Assembly: GCA_947575805.1 (NCBI GenBank)
Contig: CANPOY010000018.1
Coordinates: forward strand, 1-55,119
Origin: an uncultured Lachnospiraceae bacterium
GTDB lineage: Bacteria; Bacillota; Clostridia; Lachnospirales; Lachnospiraceae
Direction of reading: 5' to 3'
DNA: 55,119 nt
Within the stretch, counting starts at the first letter, position 1; every line of letters starts with the position of its first letter. The position numbers were made by a program, and so were the translations under genes. Below, piece by piece: positions 29,501-37,933 of the stretch. The notes under the pieces were generated by a model. That model was not told the DNA's origin. It saw only the letters and a program-made list of their open reading frames with translations, and ran no database searches.

Positions 29501-29760
29501 TGATCGAGGAGGGCTTTGTCAACGAGATCGTCAGCAAGATCCAGACCATGCGCAAGGAGGCGGGTTTTGAGGTCATGGACCATATCAGGGTCTCCCTGAA
29601 TCAAAACGGGAAGCTGTCAGCTCTGGCTCAGAAGAACCGGAAAGCAATCTGCGGGAAGGTGCTGGCGGAGGAGCTGACGGAAGAGGCGAATTATGCAGTG
29701 GCCAGAGAATGGGAGGACGTCAACGGGGAAAGGGTGCTAATTACCATAGAAAGGGTTTGA
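26584..29760 (+). CDS. ileS: Isoleucyl-tRNA synthetase, type 2 (eukaryote-like)
   Basis: Charges tRNA-Ile. The start is set at 26584, directly behind AAAGGAGGAGGCA; 25 in-frame codons upstream fall in the leader. 1058 residues. HIGH-type motif PHIGH at 54-58, DTHGLPVEIEVEK, and KMSKS at 609-613. Cys clusters CPRCG (~180) and CQCGHQEC...CPECGGKM are in place, while the C-terminal zinc finger of type 1 enzymes is missing. This layout is that of IleRS2, which in studied bacteria is little affected by mupirocin. The editing domain (TTPWTLPSN) is present. Confidence 0.96.
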   Translation: MYKQVDKNLNFVEREKGIEKFWKENDIFRKSIDNRKDGPVYTFYDGPPTANGKPHIGHVETRVIKDMIPRYRTMKGYMVPRKAGWDTHGLPVEIEVEKQLGLDGKDQIEAYGLEPFIDKCKESVWKYKGMWEDFSGIVGFWADMDHPYVTYDDDFIESEWWALKTIWDKGLLYKGFKIVPYCPRCGTPLSTQEVAQGYKTVKERSAIVRFQCVGEDAYFLAWTTTPWTLPSNLALCVNPEEAYCKVKAADGYTYYMAKALLDTVFKAPAKNADTAADDGKPAYEILETCQGKDLEYKEYKPLFACAGEAAAKQNKKAHFVTCDSYVTMSDGTGIVHIAPAFGEDDANVGRKYDLPFVQFVNGKGEMSEETPYAGLFVKKADPEILKDLEAEGKLFAAPKFEHEYPHCWRCDTPLIYYARESWYIRETAVKEDLIRNNNTVNWIPESIGTGRFGNWLENIQDWAISRNRYWGTPLNIWECQCGHQECIGSRAELAEKAGDPAAAKVELHRPYIDQVTLTCPECGGKMKRVPEVIDCWFDSGAMPFAQHHYPFENKELFEQQFPARFISEAVDQTRGWFHSLMAESTLLFNRAPYENVIVLGHVQDENGQKMSKSKGNAVDPFEALATYGADAIRWYFYTSCSPWLPKRFSGKIVQEGQRKIMGTLWNTYAFFVLYAEIDGFDATKYTLDYEKLPVMDKWLLSRLNTAVKMVDENLDQYRIPEAGAALEDFVEVMSNWYVRRSRERFWAKGMEQDKINAYMTLYTALVTICKAAAPMIPFMTEDIYQNLVRSIDADAQESIHLCDFPVVDEARIDRKLEEDMDWLREAVTMGHACREDAGIKNRQPVSKMYIKADYRLDDFFTDIIKGELNVKELVFAEDVREFTSYTFKPQLRTVGPKYGKLLNGIRERLGSLDGNAAMDELNDKGMLTFTVNGETVELTREDLLIDTAKKEGYVTQEDNRMTVVLDTNLTEELIEEGFVNEIVSKIQTMRKEAGFEVMDHIRVSLNQNGKLSALAQKNRKAICGKVLAEELTEEANYAVAREWEDVNGERVLITIERV

Positions 29761-29784
29761 AAAGAAGTAAAAATATGGTAAAAT
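29757..29784 (+). promoter_or_regulatory. Sigma-A promoter for glgP
   Basis: TTGAAA (29757-29762), 16-base spacer, TAAAAT (29779-29784) with a TGG extension. The -35 overlaps the ileS stop codon. Start site is near 29791, so the leader is about 26 bases. Confidence 0.65.
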
Positions 29785-29816
29785 AAACTGGCTATATTTG
29801 AAAAGGAGAGCATAAC

Positions 29817-32345
29817 ATGAAGAATTTTACGCATAAGAACGTAACCGAAAAGCAGGAAGCTGCAAAGCAGGAAGTTGCAAAGCAGGAAAGCGAAAAACCG
29901 GGATTTAATAAGGATCTTTTCAAGAGAAGCGTGGTTTATAACGTGAAAACCTTATACCGCAAGGACATAGAAGAGGCTTCTTCCCAGCAGGTATTTCAGG
30001 CGGCTTCCCTCGCCATTAAGGATCAGATCATGGATCACTGGATCGATACCCAGAAGATTTACGAGAAACAGGATCCCAAGATGGTATATTACATGTCCAT
30101 GGAGTTCCTGATGGGACGCGCTCTGGGCAATAACATCATTAATCTGCAGGCATCGGCTCCCGTAAAGGAGGCTCTGGAGGAGCTGGGACTGGATCTGAAC
30201 CTGGTGGAGGACCAGGAACCGGACGCAGGTCTGGGAAACGGCGGCCTTGGCAGACTTGCGGCCTGCTTTCTGGATTCTCTGGCGACTCTTGGCTATCCGG
30301 CTTACGGCTGCGGCATCCGCTACCGCTACGGTATGTTCAAGCAGCAGATCAAAGACGGTTATCAGGTGGAGGTGCCGGACAATTGGCTTGAGAACGGTAA
30401 TCCTTTTGAGCTTCGCCGCCCTGAGTACGCCAAGGTGGTAAAATTCGGCGGCCATGTTTCCATGTACTGTGTCGATAACGGTATATATCATTTTGTGGAG
30501 GAGGATTATCAGGCAGTGCGGGCCATTCCCTTTGATCTGCCCATTGTGGGCTATGGGAACGGTATTGTCAATACGCTCCGCATCTGGGACGCGGAGCCCA
30601 TGGAAGGATTCCAGCTGGATTCCTTTGACAAGGGGGACTACCGCAGGGCCGTGGAGCAGGAGAACCTGGCGCGGAATATCGTCGAGGTGCTCTACCCTAA
30701 CGATAACCATTACGCCGGCAAGGAGCTGCGCTTAAAGCAGCAGTATTTCTTTATCTCCGCTTCCGTTCAGGAGGCGGTGGAGAAGTTCATGCGCAGGCAT
30801 GACGATATTCACAGGTTCCCGGAGAAGGTGACTTTCCAGCTCAACGATACCCATCCTACGGTGGCAGTACCCGAGCTGATGCGTATTCTGCTGGATGATT
30901 ACAATCTCAGCTGGGATGAGGCATGGAGCATTACCACCCGGACCTGTGCTTATACCAACCATACGATTATGTCCGAGGCTCTGGAAAAGTGGCCTATAGA
31001 CCTGTTCCAGAGGCTTCTGCCCAGGATCTATCAGATTGTGGAAGAGATCAACCGCCGCTTCATCAAGCTGCTGGAGGAAAAGTACTACGGCGGCGATGTA
31101 CAGGATAAGATCTGCAAGATGGCCATTTTGTACAACGGCCAGGTAAGGATGGCACATATGGCGATCATAGCCGGCTACTCCGTAAACGGTGTGGCCAGGC
31201 TGCATACCGAAATCCTGAAGAATCAGGAGCTGAGGGATTTCTACGAGCTGTATCCCGAGCGCTTTAACAATAAGACCAACGGCATTACCCAGAGAAGGTT
31301 CCTGCTTCACGGCAATCCGATGCTGGCGGACTGGGTGACATCCAAGATCGGTAACGGCTGGATCACGGATCTGCCTCAGATCGGGAAGATTAAAGGTCTG
31401 GCGGAGGATAAGGCGGCCCGGAAGGAGTTTATGGACATTAAGTATCAGAATAAGCTTCGCCTGGCAAAATATATTCAGGAGCACAACGGCGTCAGTGTGG
31501 ATCCCAACTCCATTTTTGACGTGCAGGTAAAGCGTCTCCATGAGTACAAGAGGCAGCTGCTGAATATTCTGCATGTAATGTACCTGTATAACCAGTTAAA
31601 GGCCAATCCGGGCATGGAGTTCTATCCCAGAACCTTTATTTTCGGAGCGAAGGCGGCGGCAGGCTACCGCAATGCGAAGCTGACCATAAAGCTGATCAAT
31701 TCCGTGGCGGACATGGTTAACAATGACGCTTCCATCGGCGGAAAGATCAAAGTGGTCTTTATCGAGAATTACAACGTATCCAACGCGGAGATTATTTTTG
31801 CGGCAGCAGACGTATCGGAGCAGATCTCCACTGCCAGCAAGGAGGCCTCAGGCACCGGCAATATGAAATTCATGCTGAACGGGGCGCTGACGCTGGGCAC
31901 CATGGACGGGGCTAACGTGGAGATCGTGGAGGAAGTGGGCCAGGAGAACGCATTTATCTTCGGATTGTCCTCCGACGAGGTCATCCGTTTTGAAAATCAT
32001 GGCGGATATGATCCTATGGAGATCTATCACAGTGACGCAGATATTCGCAGGGTGCTGGATCAGCTGGTGGACGGGACGTATTCTTCCGACAGAGAGCTGT
32101 TCCGCCCGCTGTACAATTCCCTGCTGAACACCCTGAGTACTTCCAAGGCGGATACCTACTTTATCCTTAAGGATTTCAAGGCTTATGCGGAGGCGCAGAA
32201 AAAGGTGGAGGCAGCTTACCGTGACAGGGAAGGCTGGGCGAAGAGCGCAATTCTAAATGTGGCCTGCTCAGGTAAGTTTACCTCGGACAGAACCATTCAG
32301 CAGTATGTGGATGAAATCTGGCATCTGGATAAAGTGACGCTGTAA
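29817..32345 (+). CDS. glgP: Glycogen/alpha-glucan phosphorylase
   Basis: Releases glucose 1-phosphate from alpha-1,4-glucans. 842 residues. The PLP-binding motif [13 protein letters not shown] places the Schiff-base Lys at residue 684, and the N-terminal catalytic domain has [20 protein letters not shown] and [10 protein letters not shown] short Lys/Gln/Glu/Ala tail (residues ~12-28, three near-repeats of [15 protein letters not shown]) precedes the conserved start. AAAAGGAGAG precedes the ATG. glgC-glgD lie ~15 kb away, so synthesis and breakdown are separately controlled. Substrate preference between glycogen and maltodextrin cannot be read here. Confidence 0.96.
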   Translation: MKNFTHKNVTEKQEAAKQEVAKQESEKPGFNKDLFKRSVVYNVKTLYRKDIEEASSQQVFQAASLAIKDQIMDHWIDTQKIYEKQDPKMVYYMSMEFLMGRALGNNIINLQASAPVKEALEELGLDLNLVEDQEPDAGLGNGGLGRLAACFLDSLATLGYPAYGCGIRYRYGMFKQQIKDGYQVEVPDNWLENGNPFELRRPEYAKVVKFGGHVSMYCVDNGIYHFVEEDYQAVRAIPFDLPIVGYGNGIVNTLRIWDAEPMEGFQLDSFDKGDYRRAVEQENLARNIVEVLYPNDNHYAGKELRLKQQYFFISASVQEAVEKFMRRHDDIHRFPEKVTFQLNDTHPTVAVPELMRILLDDYNLSWDEAWSITTRTCAYTNHTIMSEALEKWPIDLFQRLLPRIYQIVEEINRRFIKLLEEKYYGGDVQDKICKMAILYNGQVRMAHMAIIAGYSVNGVARLHTEILKNQELRDFYELYPERFNNKTNGITQRRFLLHGNPMLADWVTSKIGNGWITDLPQIGKIKGLAEDKAARKEFMDIKYQNKLRLAKYIQEHNGVSVDPNSIFDVQVKRLHEYKRQLLNILHVMYLYNQLKANPGMEFYPRTFIFGAKAAAGYRNAKLTIKLINSVADMVNNDASIGGKIKVVFIENYNVSNAEIIFAAADVSEQISTASKEASGTGNMKFMLNGALTLGTMDGANVEIVEEVGQENAFIFGLSSDEVIRFENHGGYDPMEIYHSDADIRRVLDQLVDGTYSSDRELFRPLYNSLLNTLSTSKADTYFILKDFKAYAEAQKKVEAAYRDREGWAKSAILNVACSGKFTSDRTIQQYVDEIWHLDKVTL

Positions 32346-32365
32346 TAGTTGAAAAGGAGAGTAAA

Positions 32366-34654
32366 ATGATAGAGTTGATACAGGGCGGAGCCTTCCTGGT
32401 AAACAACCAGGACATTATTCCGGACGGCCCGGATGCGGCAGCGGAAATCCTGCGCAAGGGCGGATGGGGCGTTACCAGGGAAAATGCTGCCAGGAAAACC
32501 ATATCCTACGGCATTCTGGAGAGCCACAACACTTCCGGCAATATGGAGAAGCTGAAGATACGTTTTGATAAACTGACCAGCCATGATATTACCTTTGTGG
32601 GGATTATTCAGACGGCCAGGGCTTCCGGGCTCGAGAAGTTTCCCGTGCCCTACGTGCTGACTAACTGCCACAATTCCCTTTGCGCCGTGGGCGGCACCAT
32701 CAATGAGGATGACCACATGTTTGGCCTGAGCTGTGCCAAAAAGTACGGCGGGGTATATGTGCCCCCTCACCAGGCGGTGATTCATCAGTACGCGCGGGAA
32801 ATGCTTACCAAGGGCGGTGACATGATCCTTGGCTCCGATTCCCATACCCGCTATGGCGCGCTGGGTACCATGGCCATCGGGGAGGGCGGCCCTGAGCTGG
32901 TGAAGCAGCTGCTGAAGCAGACATACGATATTAATATGCCCCAGGTGGTGGGAGTATATCTCACCGGCTCTCCCGTGAAGGGGGTGGGGCCTCAGGATGT
33001 AGCGCTGGCTATCATTGGCGCCGTGTTTAAGAACGGTTATGTCAAAAATAAAGTGATGGAATTTGTGGGGCCGGGCGTGGAAAACTTAAGCGCGGACTTC
33101 CGGATCGGCATTGATGTGATGACCACGGAGACCACCTGCCTGTCCTCTATCTGGAAGACGGACGGGGAGATTGCGGAATTTTACGCGACTCATGGACGGT
33201 CCGAGGATTACAGGGAGCTGCTGCCCGGCAGAATTGCTTATTATGACGGCATGATTAAGGTAAATCTTGATAAGATCCGTCCCATGATTGCCATGCCTTT
33301 CCATCCCAGCAATACCTATACCATAGAGGAGCTGAACGCGAATCTCATGGATATTCTGGACGAAACGGAGAAGCAGGCACGGGTCAGCCTGGGCGGCACT
33401 GCTGAGCTTAAGCTGAAGGAAAAGGTAAAGAACGGGAAGCTCATGGTGGATCAGGGGATTATCGCGGGCTGCGCCGGCGGCGGATTTGAAAATATCTGTG
33501 CCGCGGCGGATATACTGAAAGGGAGCAGCATCGGTTCCGACGGCTTTACCCTGAGCGTATATCCTGCATCCATGCCCGTTTACATGGAGCTGATCCGCAA
33601 TGGGTGCGCGGCCGCTGTCATGGAGACGGGTGCCGTAATGAAGACAGCCTTCTGCGGCCCCTGTTTCGGGGCGGGAGACACCCCGGCCAATAATGCTTTC
33701 AGTATCCGTCACTCTACCAGGAACTTCCCCAACCGTGAGGGAAGCAAGCTGCAGAACGGGCAGATTTCTTCCGTGGCGCTGATGGATGCAAGATCCATTG
33801 CGGCCACCGCGGCAAATAAAGGAGTGCTGACGTCTGCCACGGAGTTTGACGGTGAGATCGGTAAGTATCAATATCATTATGACAGTAAAATATATGAAAA
33901 CCGGGTATTTGACTCTCACGGCGCGGCGGATCCCAAGGTAGAGATCCAGCTTGGTCCAAACATCAAGGACTGGCCCGCGATGGGAGAACTGCCGGAAAAC
34001 CTGGTGCTGCGGGTAGTCAGCGAGATTCATGATCCGGTGACTACCACCGACGAGCTGATCCCCTCCGGGGAAACTTCGTCCTACCGTTCCAACCCGCTGG
34101 GACTGGCTGAGTTTACTTTAAGCCGGAAGGATCCGGAATATGTGGGGCGGGCCAAGGAAATGCGGGGCCTGGAGGAAGAACGCATGAAGGGCGGACATCC
34201 CTGTCATGTCATGCCGGAGATCAAGGAAGTTATGAATCCCATCAAGAGTGCATTTCCGGAGGTAAGCCATGTGAATACCGGTTTTGGTTCCACCATCTTT
34301 GCGGTAAAGCCCGGGGACGGCTCTGCCAGGGAGCAGGCGGCCTCCTGCCAGAAGGTACTGGGGGGCTGGGCCAACATCGCTAATGAGTATGCCACAAAGC
34401 GTTATCGCTCCAATCTGATTAACTGGGGAATGCTGCCCTTTGTGATTTGCGCGGGCGAGCTGCCGTTTGAGAATCTGGACTATCTGTTTTTCCCGGGCAT
34501 CCGGAAGGCAGTGGAGGAAAAGGCGGACAGTATCGAGGCATATGTGGTGAAGAACGGCGCTTTAGAGAAATTCGAACTGAGTCTGGGTGAGCTTACCGAT
34601 GAGGAGAGGCAGATTATTTTGAAGGGATGTCTGATCAATTACAACAGGGAATGA
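32366..34654 (+). CDS. Aconitase-family hydratase (YbhJ-like)
   Basis: 762 residues of the aconitase superfamily. The first domain has [13 protein letters not shown] and [21 protein letters not shown], and the iron-sulphur cluster motif [15 protein letters not shown] falls at about residue 430. The last ~150 residues form the swivelling domain. It resembles YbhJ-type 'hydratases' of unknown substrate more than AcnA/AcnB or LeuC. AAAAGGAGAG precedes the ATG, 20 bases after glgP. Likely co-transcribed with glgP and with the SseB-type gene after it. Reversible hydration of a carboxylic acid is the family's usual chemistry; the actual substrate is unknown. Confidence 0.85.
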   Translation: MIELIQGGAFLVNNQDIIPDGPDAAAEILRKGGWGVTRENAARKTISYGILESHNTSGNMEKLKIRFDKLTSHDITFVGIIQTARASGLEKFPVPYVLTNCHNSLCAVGGTINEDDHMFGLSCAKKYGGVYVPPHQAVIHQYAREMLTKGGDMILGSDSHTRYGALGTMAIGEGGPELVKQLLKQTYDINMPQVVGVYLTGSPVKGVGPQDVALAIIGAVFKNGYVKNKVMEFVGPGVENLSADFRIGIDVMTTETTCLSSIWKTDGEIAEFYATHGRSEDYRELLPGRIAYYDGMIKVNLDKIRPMIAMPFHPSNTYTIEELNANLMDILDETEKQARVSLGGTAELKLKEKVKNGKLMVDQGIIAGCAGGGFENICAAADILKGSSIGSDGFTLSVYPASMPVYMELIRNGCAAAVMETGAVMKTAFCGPCFGAGDTPANNAFSIRHSTRNFPNREGSKLQNGQISSVALMDARSIAATAANKGVLTSATEFDGEIGKYQYHYDSKIYENRVFDSHGAADPKVEIQLGPNIKDWPAMGELPENLVLRVVSEIHDPVTTTDELIPSGETSSYRSNPLGLAEFTLSRKDPEYVGRAKEMRGLEEERMKGGHPCHVMPEIKEVMNPIKSAFPEVSHVNTGFGSTIFAVKPGDGSAREQAASCQKVLGGWANIANEYATKRYRSNLINWGMLPFVICAGELPFENLDYLFFPGIRKAVEEKADSIEAYVVKNGALEKFELSLGELTDEERQIILKGCLINYNRE

Positions 34655-34669
34655 GGAAAGGAATAGTAC

Positions 34670-35212
34670 ATGGAGTTTAACAAAGCGGTCAGTAATCCCA
34701 TGTTTGTGGGATGTATCGAATTGGTGAAGGAAGAGGATTCCCCGGAGCACCGCAATATGTTTGTGGAGGAGCTGGCAAAAGCGTCCTTTCAGGCACCTGC
34801 CCTTATTGATCCGGGGCCTGTGGCCGACGAGGAGGGTAATCTGAAGATCGAGCCCGGGAGCAGGATACAGTTTCCCATGCTTATAGCGCCGGACGGGAAG
34901 AAGTATTTCATGGGCTTTACCGACCCGAAGGAATACCGGAAGTGGGTGGAGAGGAACCAGGAGCTGCCCACGTTTGCCCTGAGGATGGAGGATTACGCGA
35001 ATATGATCCTGCGCAGGGATGCCCAGGGAAACGAACATCCTGCGGTGGGCCTGGTTATCAATCCCATGGGGGCAAATGTGATTATTCCCAAGGAAATGAT
35101 AGCCGGAATGATGGCGGCCAAGGCTGCTCAGATGCGGCAGCGGGCCGGGCAGGCTACGCCCGTGGTGCGCACGGCGCCTGCGCCTTCACAGCCGCCGATG
35201 CCGGAGAAATAA
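34670..35212 (+). CDS. SseB N-terminal domain protein
   Basis: 180 residues. The part from ~35 to ~130 follows the SseB N-terminal fold (IQFPMLIAPDGKKYFMGFTDPKEYRKW, then VGLVINPMGANVIIPKEMI). The tail is Ala/Pro/Gln-rich and probably disordered. Bacterial SseB-domain proteins have no agreed function; the domain is seen in enhanced-serine-sensitivity proteins and in toxin-linked proteins. GGAAAGGAATAGTAC precedes the ATG. It is the last gene of the glgP-hydratase unit. Confidence 0.8.
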   Translation: MEFNKAVSNPMFVGCIELVKEEDSPEHRNMFVEELAKASFQAPALIDPGPVADEEGNLKIEPGSRIQFPMLIAPDGKKYFMGFTDPKEYRKWVERNQELPTFALRMEDYANMILRRDAQGNEHPAVGLVINPMGANVIIPKEMIAGMMAAKAAQMRQRAGQATPVVRTAPAPSQPPMPEK

Positions 35213-35218
35213 GTTTCA

Positions 35219-35242
35219 GGAAGCGTTTTCATCAGCGTTTCC
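35219..35242 (+). terminator. Weak hairpin after the SseB-type gene
   Basis: GGAAGCG pairs with CGTTTCC (7 bp with one G-T pair) just after the stop codon. No T tract follows, so it is at best a weak terminator. The gap up to 35422 otherwise shows only a possible sigma-D-like site (see findings). Confidence 0.3.
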
Positions 35243-35422
35243 CTAAAGTTCATATCAGTTTTGACGATATACTATATACAGGGGAGCAGTTTGGCCGATT
35301 GTCCCCGAGTATAGAGACCACGGATGGTATTTGTGCGGGAAACGGATATTCCCGCCAAATGCCATTTTTTTTCCGGTCAGCTGACGAGCGCCGGAATGAG
35401 GGGGTAAAACAGGAGGAATGCT

Positions 35423-36652
35423 TTGAGAATTGATTCCAGTGCAGTAGGAATGGAATCCGCCAGAAGCTACAGAGCTTCAAATACTACATTCAGGAGGTTT
35501 GCGATAACGGACTATCAGCAAAATCCAGGCCAGGGCAGCAACGCTCTGAATTCCGCCATTGGCGGGAACGCTGGCAATGCCGGCGGAAATACAGGAGGTA
35601 ATGTTGCGGAGGAAGGAGAACAAAAGAAGGTCAGTACCCTTCAGGACTGGCAGGCCAGACTTCAGGCGACTACTGCCAATGTATCCGTTCGAAGCTCCGC
35701 AAGCCGGACCTATGAGGACATCAAACAGCAGACCATACGATACATATTTGATCTGTTGTTTTCTGCAAGGCGGGATCGTTTCCGGCAGTGGATGCAGGAG
35801 ACGGGCATGGAATCCGGCGCCGGACAGGCAGACGGTATAAACGCTGCGGAAGGTACGGCTCAGACGGGAACGGGAGAGGGAAGTGTGAACGGTACTTCCG
35901 GAAGCGGCAACGAATTTTATTTCAAGGACGGCTTCTGGATGATGAAACCCAAGCCTCTGGTGATCAATATGAGGGTCTTGAGCCTGGAACAGGAAACCTA
36001 TTTTGAGGAAGCGGAGTCTACTTCCTTTTCCACCACAGGCACAGTGAAAACCTCAGACGGCAGAGAAATCAGTTTCAATGTCAATGTGGGCATGAGCCGG
36101 GAATTTCAGGAATATTACAGGGAGGACCTGGAGCTTGGCACCTTTACCTTCTGCGACCCGCTGGTCATTAATCTGGACACGGATATGGCACGGCTGGAAG
36201 ATCAGACCTTTTACTTTGACATTGACGGCGACGGAGAGAAGGATGAGGTATCCCGGCTTGGAGCAGGGAGCGGCTATCTGGCGCTGGATAAGAACGGCGA
36301 CGGCGTTATCAATGACGGGAAGGAGCTGTTTGGCACAGAGAGCGGCAACGGCTTCGCGGATCTGGCGAAGTATGACGAGGACGGCAATGGCTGGATCGAC
36401 GAGAATGATGCGGTCTGGGATAAGCTCAAGATCTGGACGAAGGACGAGAATGGCAAGGATGTGCTGTACACCCTTGCAGAGAAGGGTGTGGGAGCCATCT
36501 GTCTGCAGAATGCTTCTACGGAGTTTACGCAGAAGGGATCGGCCGGACAGACGCTGGGAGCGGTCCGCAATACAGGGGTCTTCTTATATGAGAACGGAAA
36601 CGTGGGAACTATACAGCACGTGGACGTGGCTAAATATGAGAAACAGGCTTAA
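35423..36652 (+). CDS. EF-hand-like calcium-binding protein of unknown function
   Basis: 409 residues, start TTG 6 bases after AGGAGG. The N-terminal ~160 residues are Gly/Asn/Gln/Ser-rich with a helical basic stretch (YIFDLLFSARRDRFRQWMQE). The C-terminal part has three Dx(D/N)xDG loops: DIDGDGEKDE (~267), DKNGDGVIND (~289) and DEDGNGWIDEND (~317), followed by LKIWTKDENGK. These fit a calcium-binding family widespread in bacteria whose role is unknown. No signal peptide or membrane segment is visible, although such domains usually occur in secreted proteins. Monocistronic, with a terminator right after it. Confidence 0.8.
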   Translation: MRIDSSAVGMESARSYRASNTTFRRFAITDYQQNPGQGSNALNSAIGGNAGNAGGNTGGNVAEEGEQKKVSTLQDWQARLQATTANVSVRSSASRTYEDIKQQTIRYIFDLLFSARRDRFRQWMQETGMESGAGQADGINAAEGTAQTGTGEGSVNGTSGSGNEFYFKDGFWMMKPKPLVINMRVLSLEQETYFEEAESTSFSTTGTVKTSDGREISFNVNVGMSREFQEYYREDLELGTFTFCDPLVINLDTDMARLEDQTFYFDIDGDGEKDEVSRLGAGSGYLALDKNGDGVINDGKELFGTESGNGFADLAKYDEDGNGWIDENDAVWDKLKIWTKDENGKDVLYTLAEKGVGAICLQNASTEFTQKGSAGQTLGAVRNTGVFLYENGNVGTIQHVDVAKYEKQA

Positions 36653-36656
36653 ATAT

Positions 36657-36688
36657 GAAAAGGGAAGCGACATCAAAGCTTCCCTTTT
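36657..36688 (+). terminator. Intrinsic terminator after the EF-hand-like gene
   Basis: AAAAGGGAAGC pairs with GCTTCCCTTTTT around a 9-base loop, ending in a run of five T. Confidence 0.9.
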
Positions 36689-36812
36689 TGTTGGTGATAT
36701 GCCCGGCAGTGTGCCGGGGGATAAATAAAATGTTTTCGTTTCTTTCAATTCTTTCAATTGGCAACCAACTGAAAAATGTCGAATAAAACAAGAAACGTAA
36801 GGTAAACCGGCT

Positions 36813-36841
36813 GTATATTTCCAACTGATTCGGGAAAAATG
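36813..36841 (+). promoter_or_regulatory. Sigma-F-type promoter for the SpoIIQ-like gene
   Basis: GTATA (36813-36817), 14-base spacer, GGGAAAAATG (36832-36841). The -10 fits the forespore sigma-F consensus GGnnAnAnTR at every fixed position, and the -35 fits GYATA. The spacer is one base shorter than usual. spoIIQ of Bacillus is a sigma-F gene, which agrees with the downstream gene. Confidence 0.6.
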
Positions 36842-36898
36842 ATTGTGAAGAAGCAATTCTTACAATGAATTTTCAGCGGAAAAGGAAGGAAAGCAGCC

Positions 36899-37918
36899 AT
36901 GAAAAAGAATAGAAAAGACAATGCCAAGAGGGAAAGAATCATAATGATTGCTTCATCGGCCTTTGTGCTTACGGCACTGACCATGACAGGCATCTACATG
37001 CAGTCGGGCGAGGAGAAATCTCAGGACGACGGGTATACTCTGGATTTCACGTCCCTGGAGGAGAATCTGGAGAGCAAGAGCCTGGAGATAGCTCAGAATA
37101 ATCCCAATAAGGGAAATTCCGTTAAGCTGCCGGATGTGACAAGCGAGAATTTATTCGATCTGGAGGATGATCTTGATTATATGCCTCTGGAAGCGGGATC
37201 GGGCAATATCGAGATTCCCGGGCTTACCACAGTGCAGGGAGAAGAGAATCTGACCCAGGAGAAGCCCTCGGACGGCAAAGGCGCATCCACAGAGCAGCCG
37301 GCGCCTCCTGAGGAATCCGGGCAGGGCGAAACAGGACAGGATGCAGCGAGTACGGAGCAGCCGCCTGCGGAACAGAGCGCTGGAGAAGCAGTCAGCCCGG
37401 AGCAGCCGATGGCTCCGATAGAGCAGGCTCCAATTGAGCAGGCTCCAATAGAGCCGGTAAATACGGAGCCTGTGGCAGATGCCTGGAGCGGCCCTGAGCT
37501 TCATTTCGCGGAGAGTGACGGCCTGCTTCGCCCGCTGGAAGGAGAAGCGCTGATTCCGTTCAGCATGGATGGCGGCGTGTATTTTTCCACTCTGGATGTG
37601 TACAAATATAATCCGGCATTGATGCTGGCGGCGCAGGAGGGAACATCTATTCTTGCGTGTGCGGCTGGCAGGGTAATTGATATTTATCAGGATGCTGAGA
37701 TCGGGCAGGCAGTCACCATGGATCTGGGGGACGGTTATCAACTTACCTATGGGCAGCTTAAGGGACTTAATGTGGCGTTGAACAGCTATGTAAATCCCGG
37801 AGATATGATAGCGTCCGTAGCGGCACCCACCAAGTATTATTGTGTCGAAGGAGCAAATCTGTACCTGAAGCTGACGCAGAATGGAATTCCAGTGGATCCG
37901 GAACTTCTGTTCCGCTAA
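36899..37918 (+). CDS. SpoIIQ-like protein with degenerate LytM (M23) domain
   Basis: 339 residues. A basic start and a membrane segment (~14-33) anchor it, followed by a long Pro/Glu/Gln-rich linker (~60-195) with repeats of the type APIEQ, then a C-terminal M23 fold. The fold keeps its shape (ILACAAGRVIDIYQDAEIG, GYQLTYGQLKGL, YVNPGDMIASVA, NLYLKLTQNGIPVDPELLF), but each of the usual zinc ligands (HxxxD, HxH) is replaced, so it cannot act as a metallopeptidase. SpoIIQ works as a structural partner of SpoIIIAH between forespore and mother cell, which does not need catalysis. AAGGAAGG precedes the ATG. A sigma-F-like promoter supports the assignment. Other degenerate M23 anchors remain possible. 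Confidence 0.7.
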   Translation: MKKNRKDNAKRERIIMIASSAFVLTALTMTGIYMQSGEEKSQDDGYTLDFTSLEENLESKSLEIAQNNPNKGNSVKLPDVTSENLFDLEDDLDYMPLEAGSGNIEIPGLTTVQGEENLTQEKPSDGKGASTEQPAPPEESGQGETGQDAASTEQPPAEQSAGEAVSPEQPMAPIEQAPIEQAPIEPVNTEPVADAWSGPELHFAESDGLLRPLEGEALIPFSMDGGVYFSTLDVYKYNPALMLAAQEGTSILACAAGRVIDIYQDAEIGQAVTMDLGDGYQLTYGQLKGLNVALNSYVNPGDMIASVAAPTKYYCVEGANLYLKLTQNGIPVDPELLFR

Positions 37919-37933
37919 GGAGGGCGTGGGCCT

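Noticed and set aside
37320..37460. Tandem repeat locus in the SpoIIQ-like gene
   Set aside because: The repeats encode a Pro/Glu/Gln linker with a few APIEQ copies; ordinary low-complexity linker, not a mobile or regulatory repeat.
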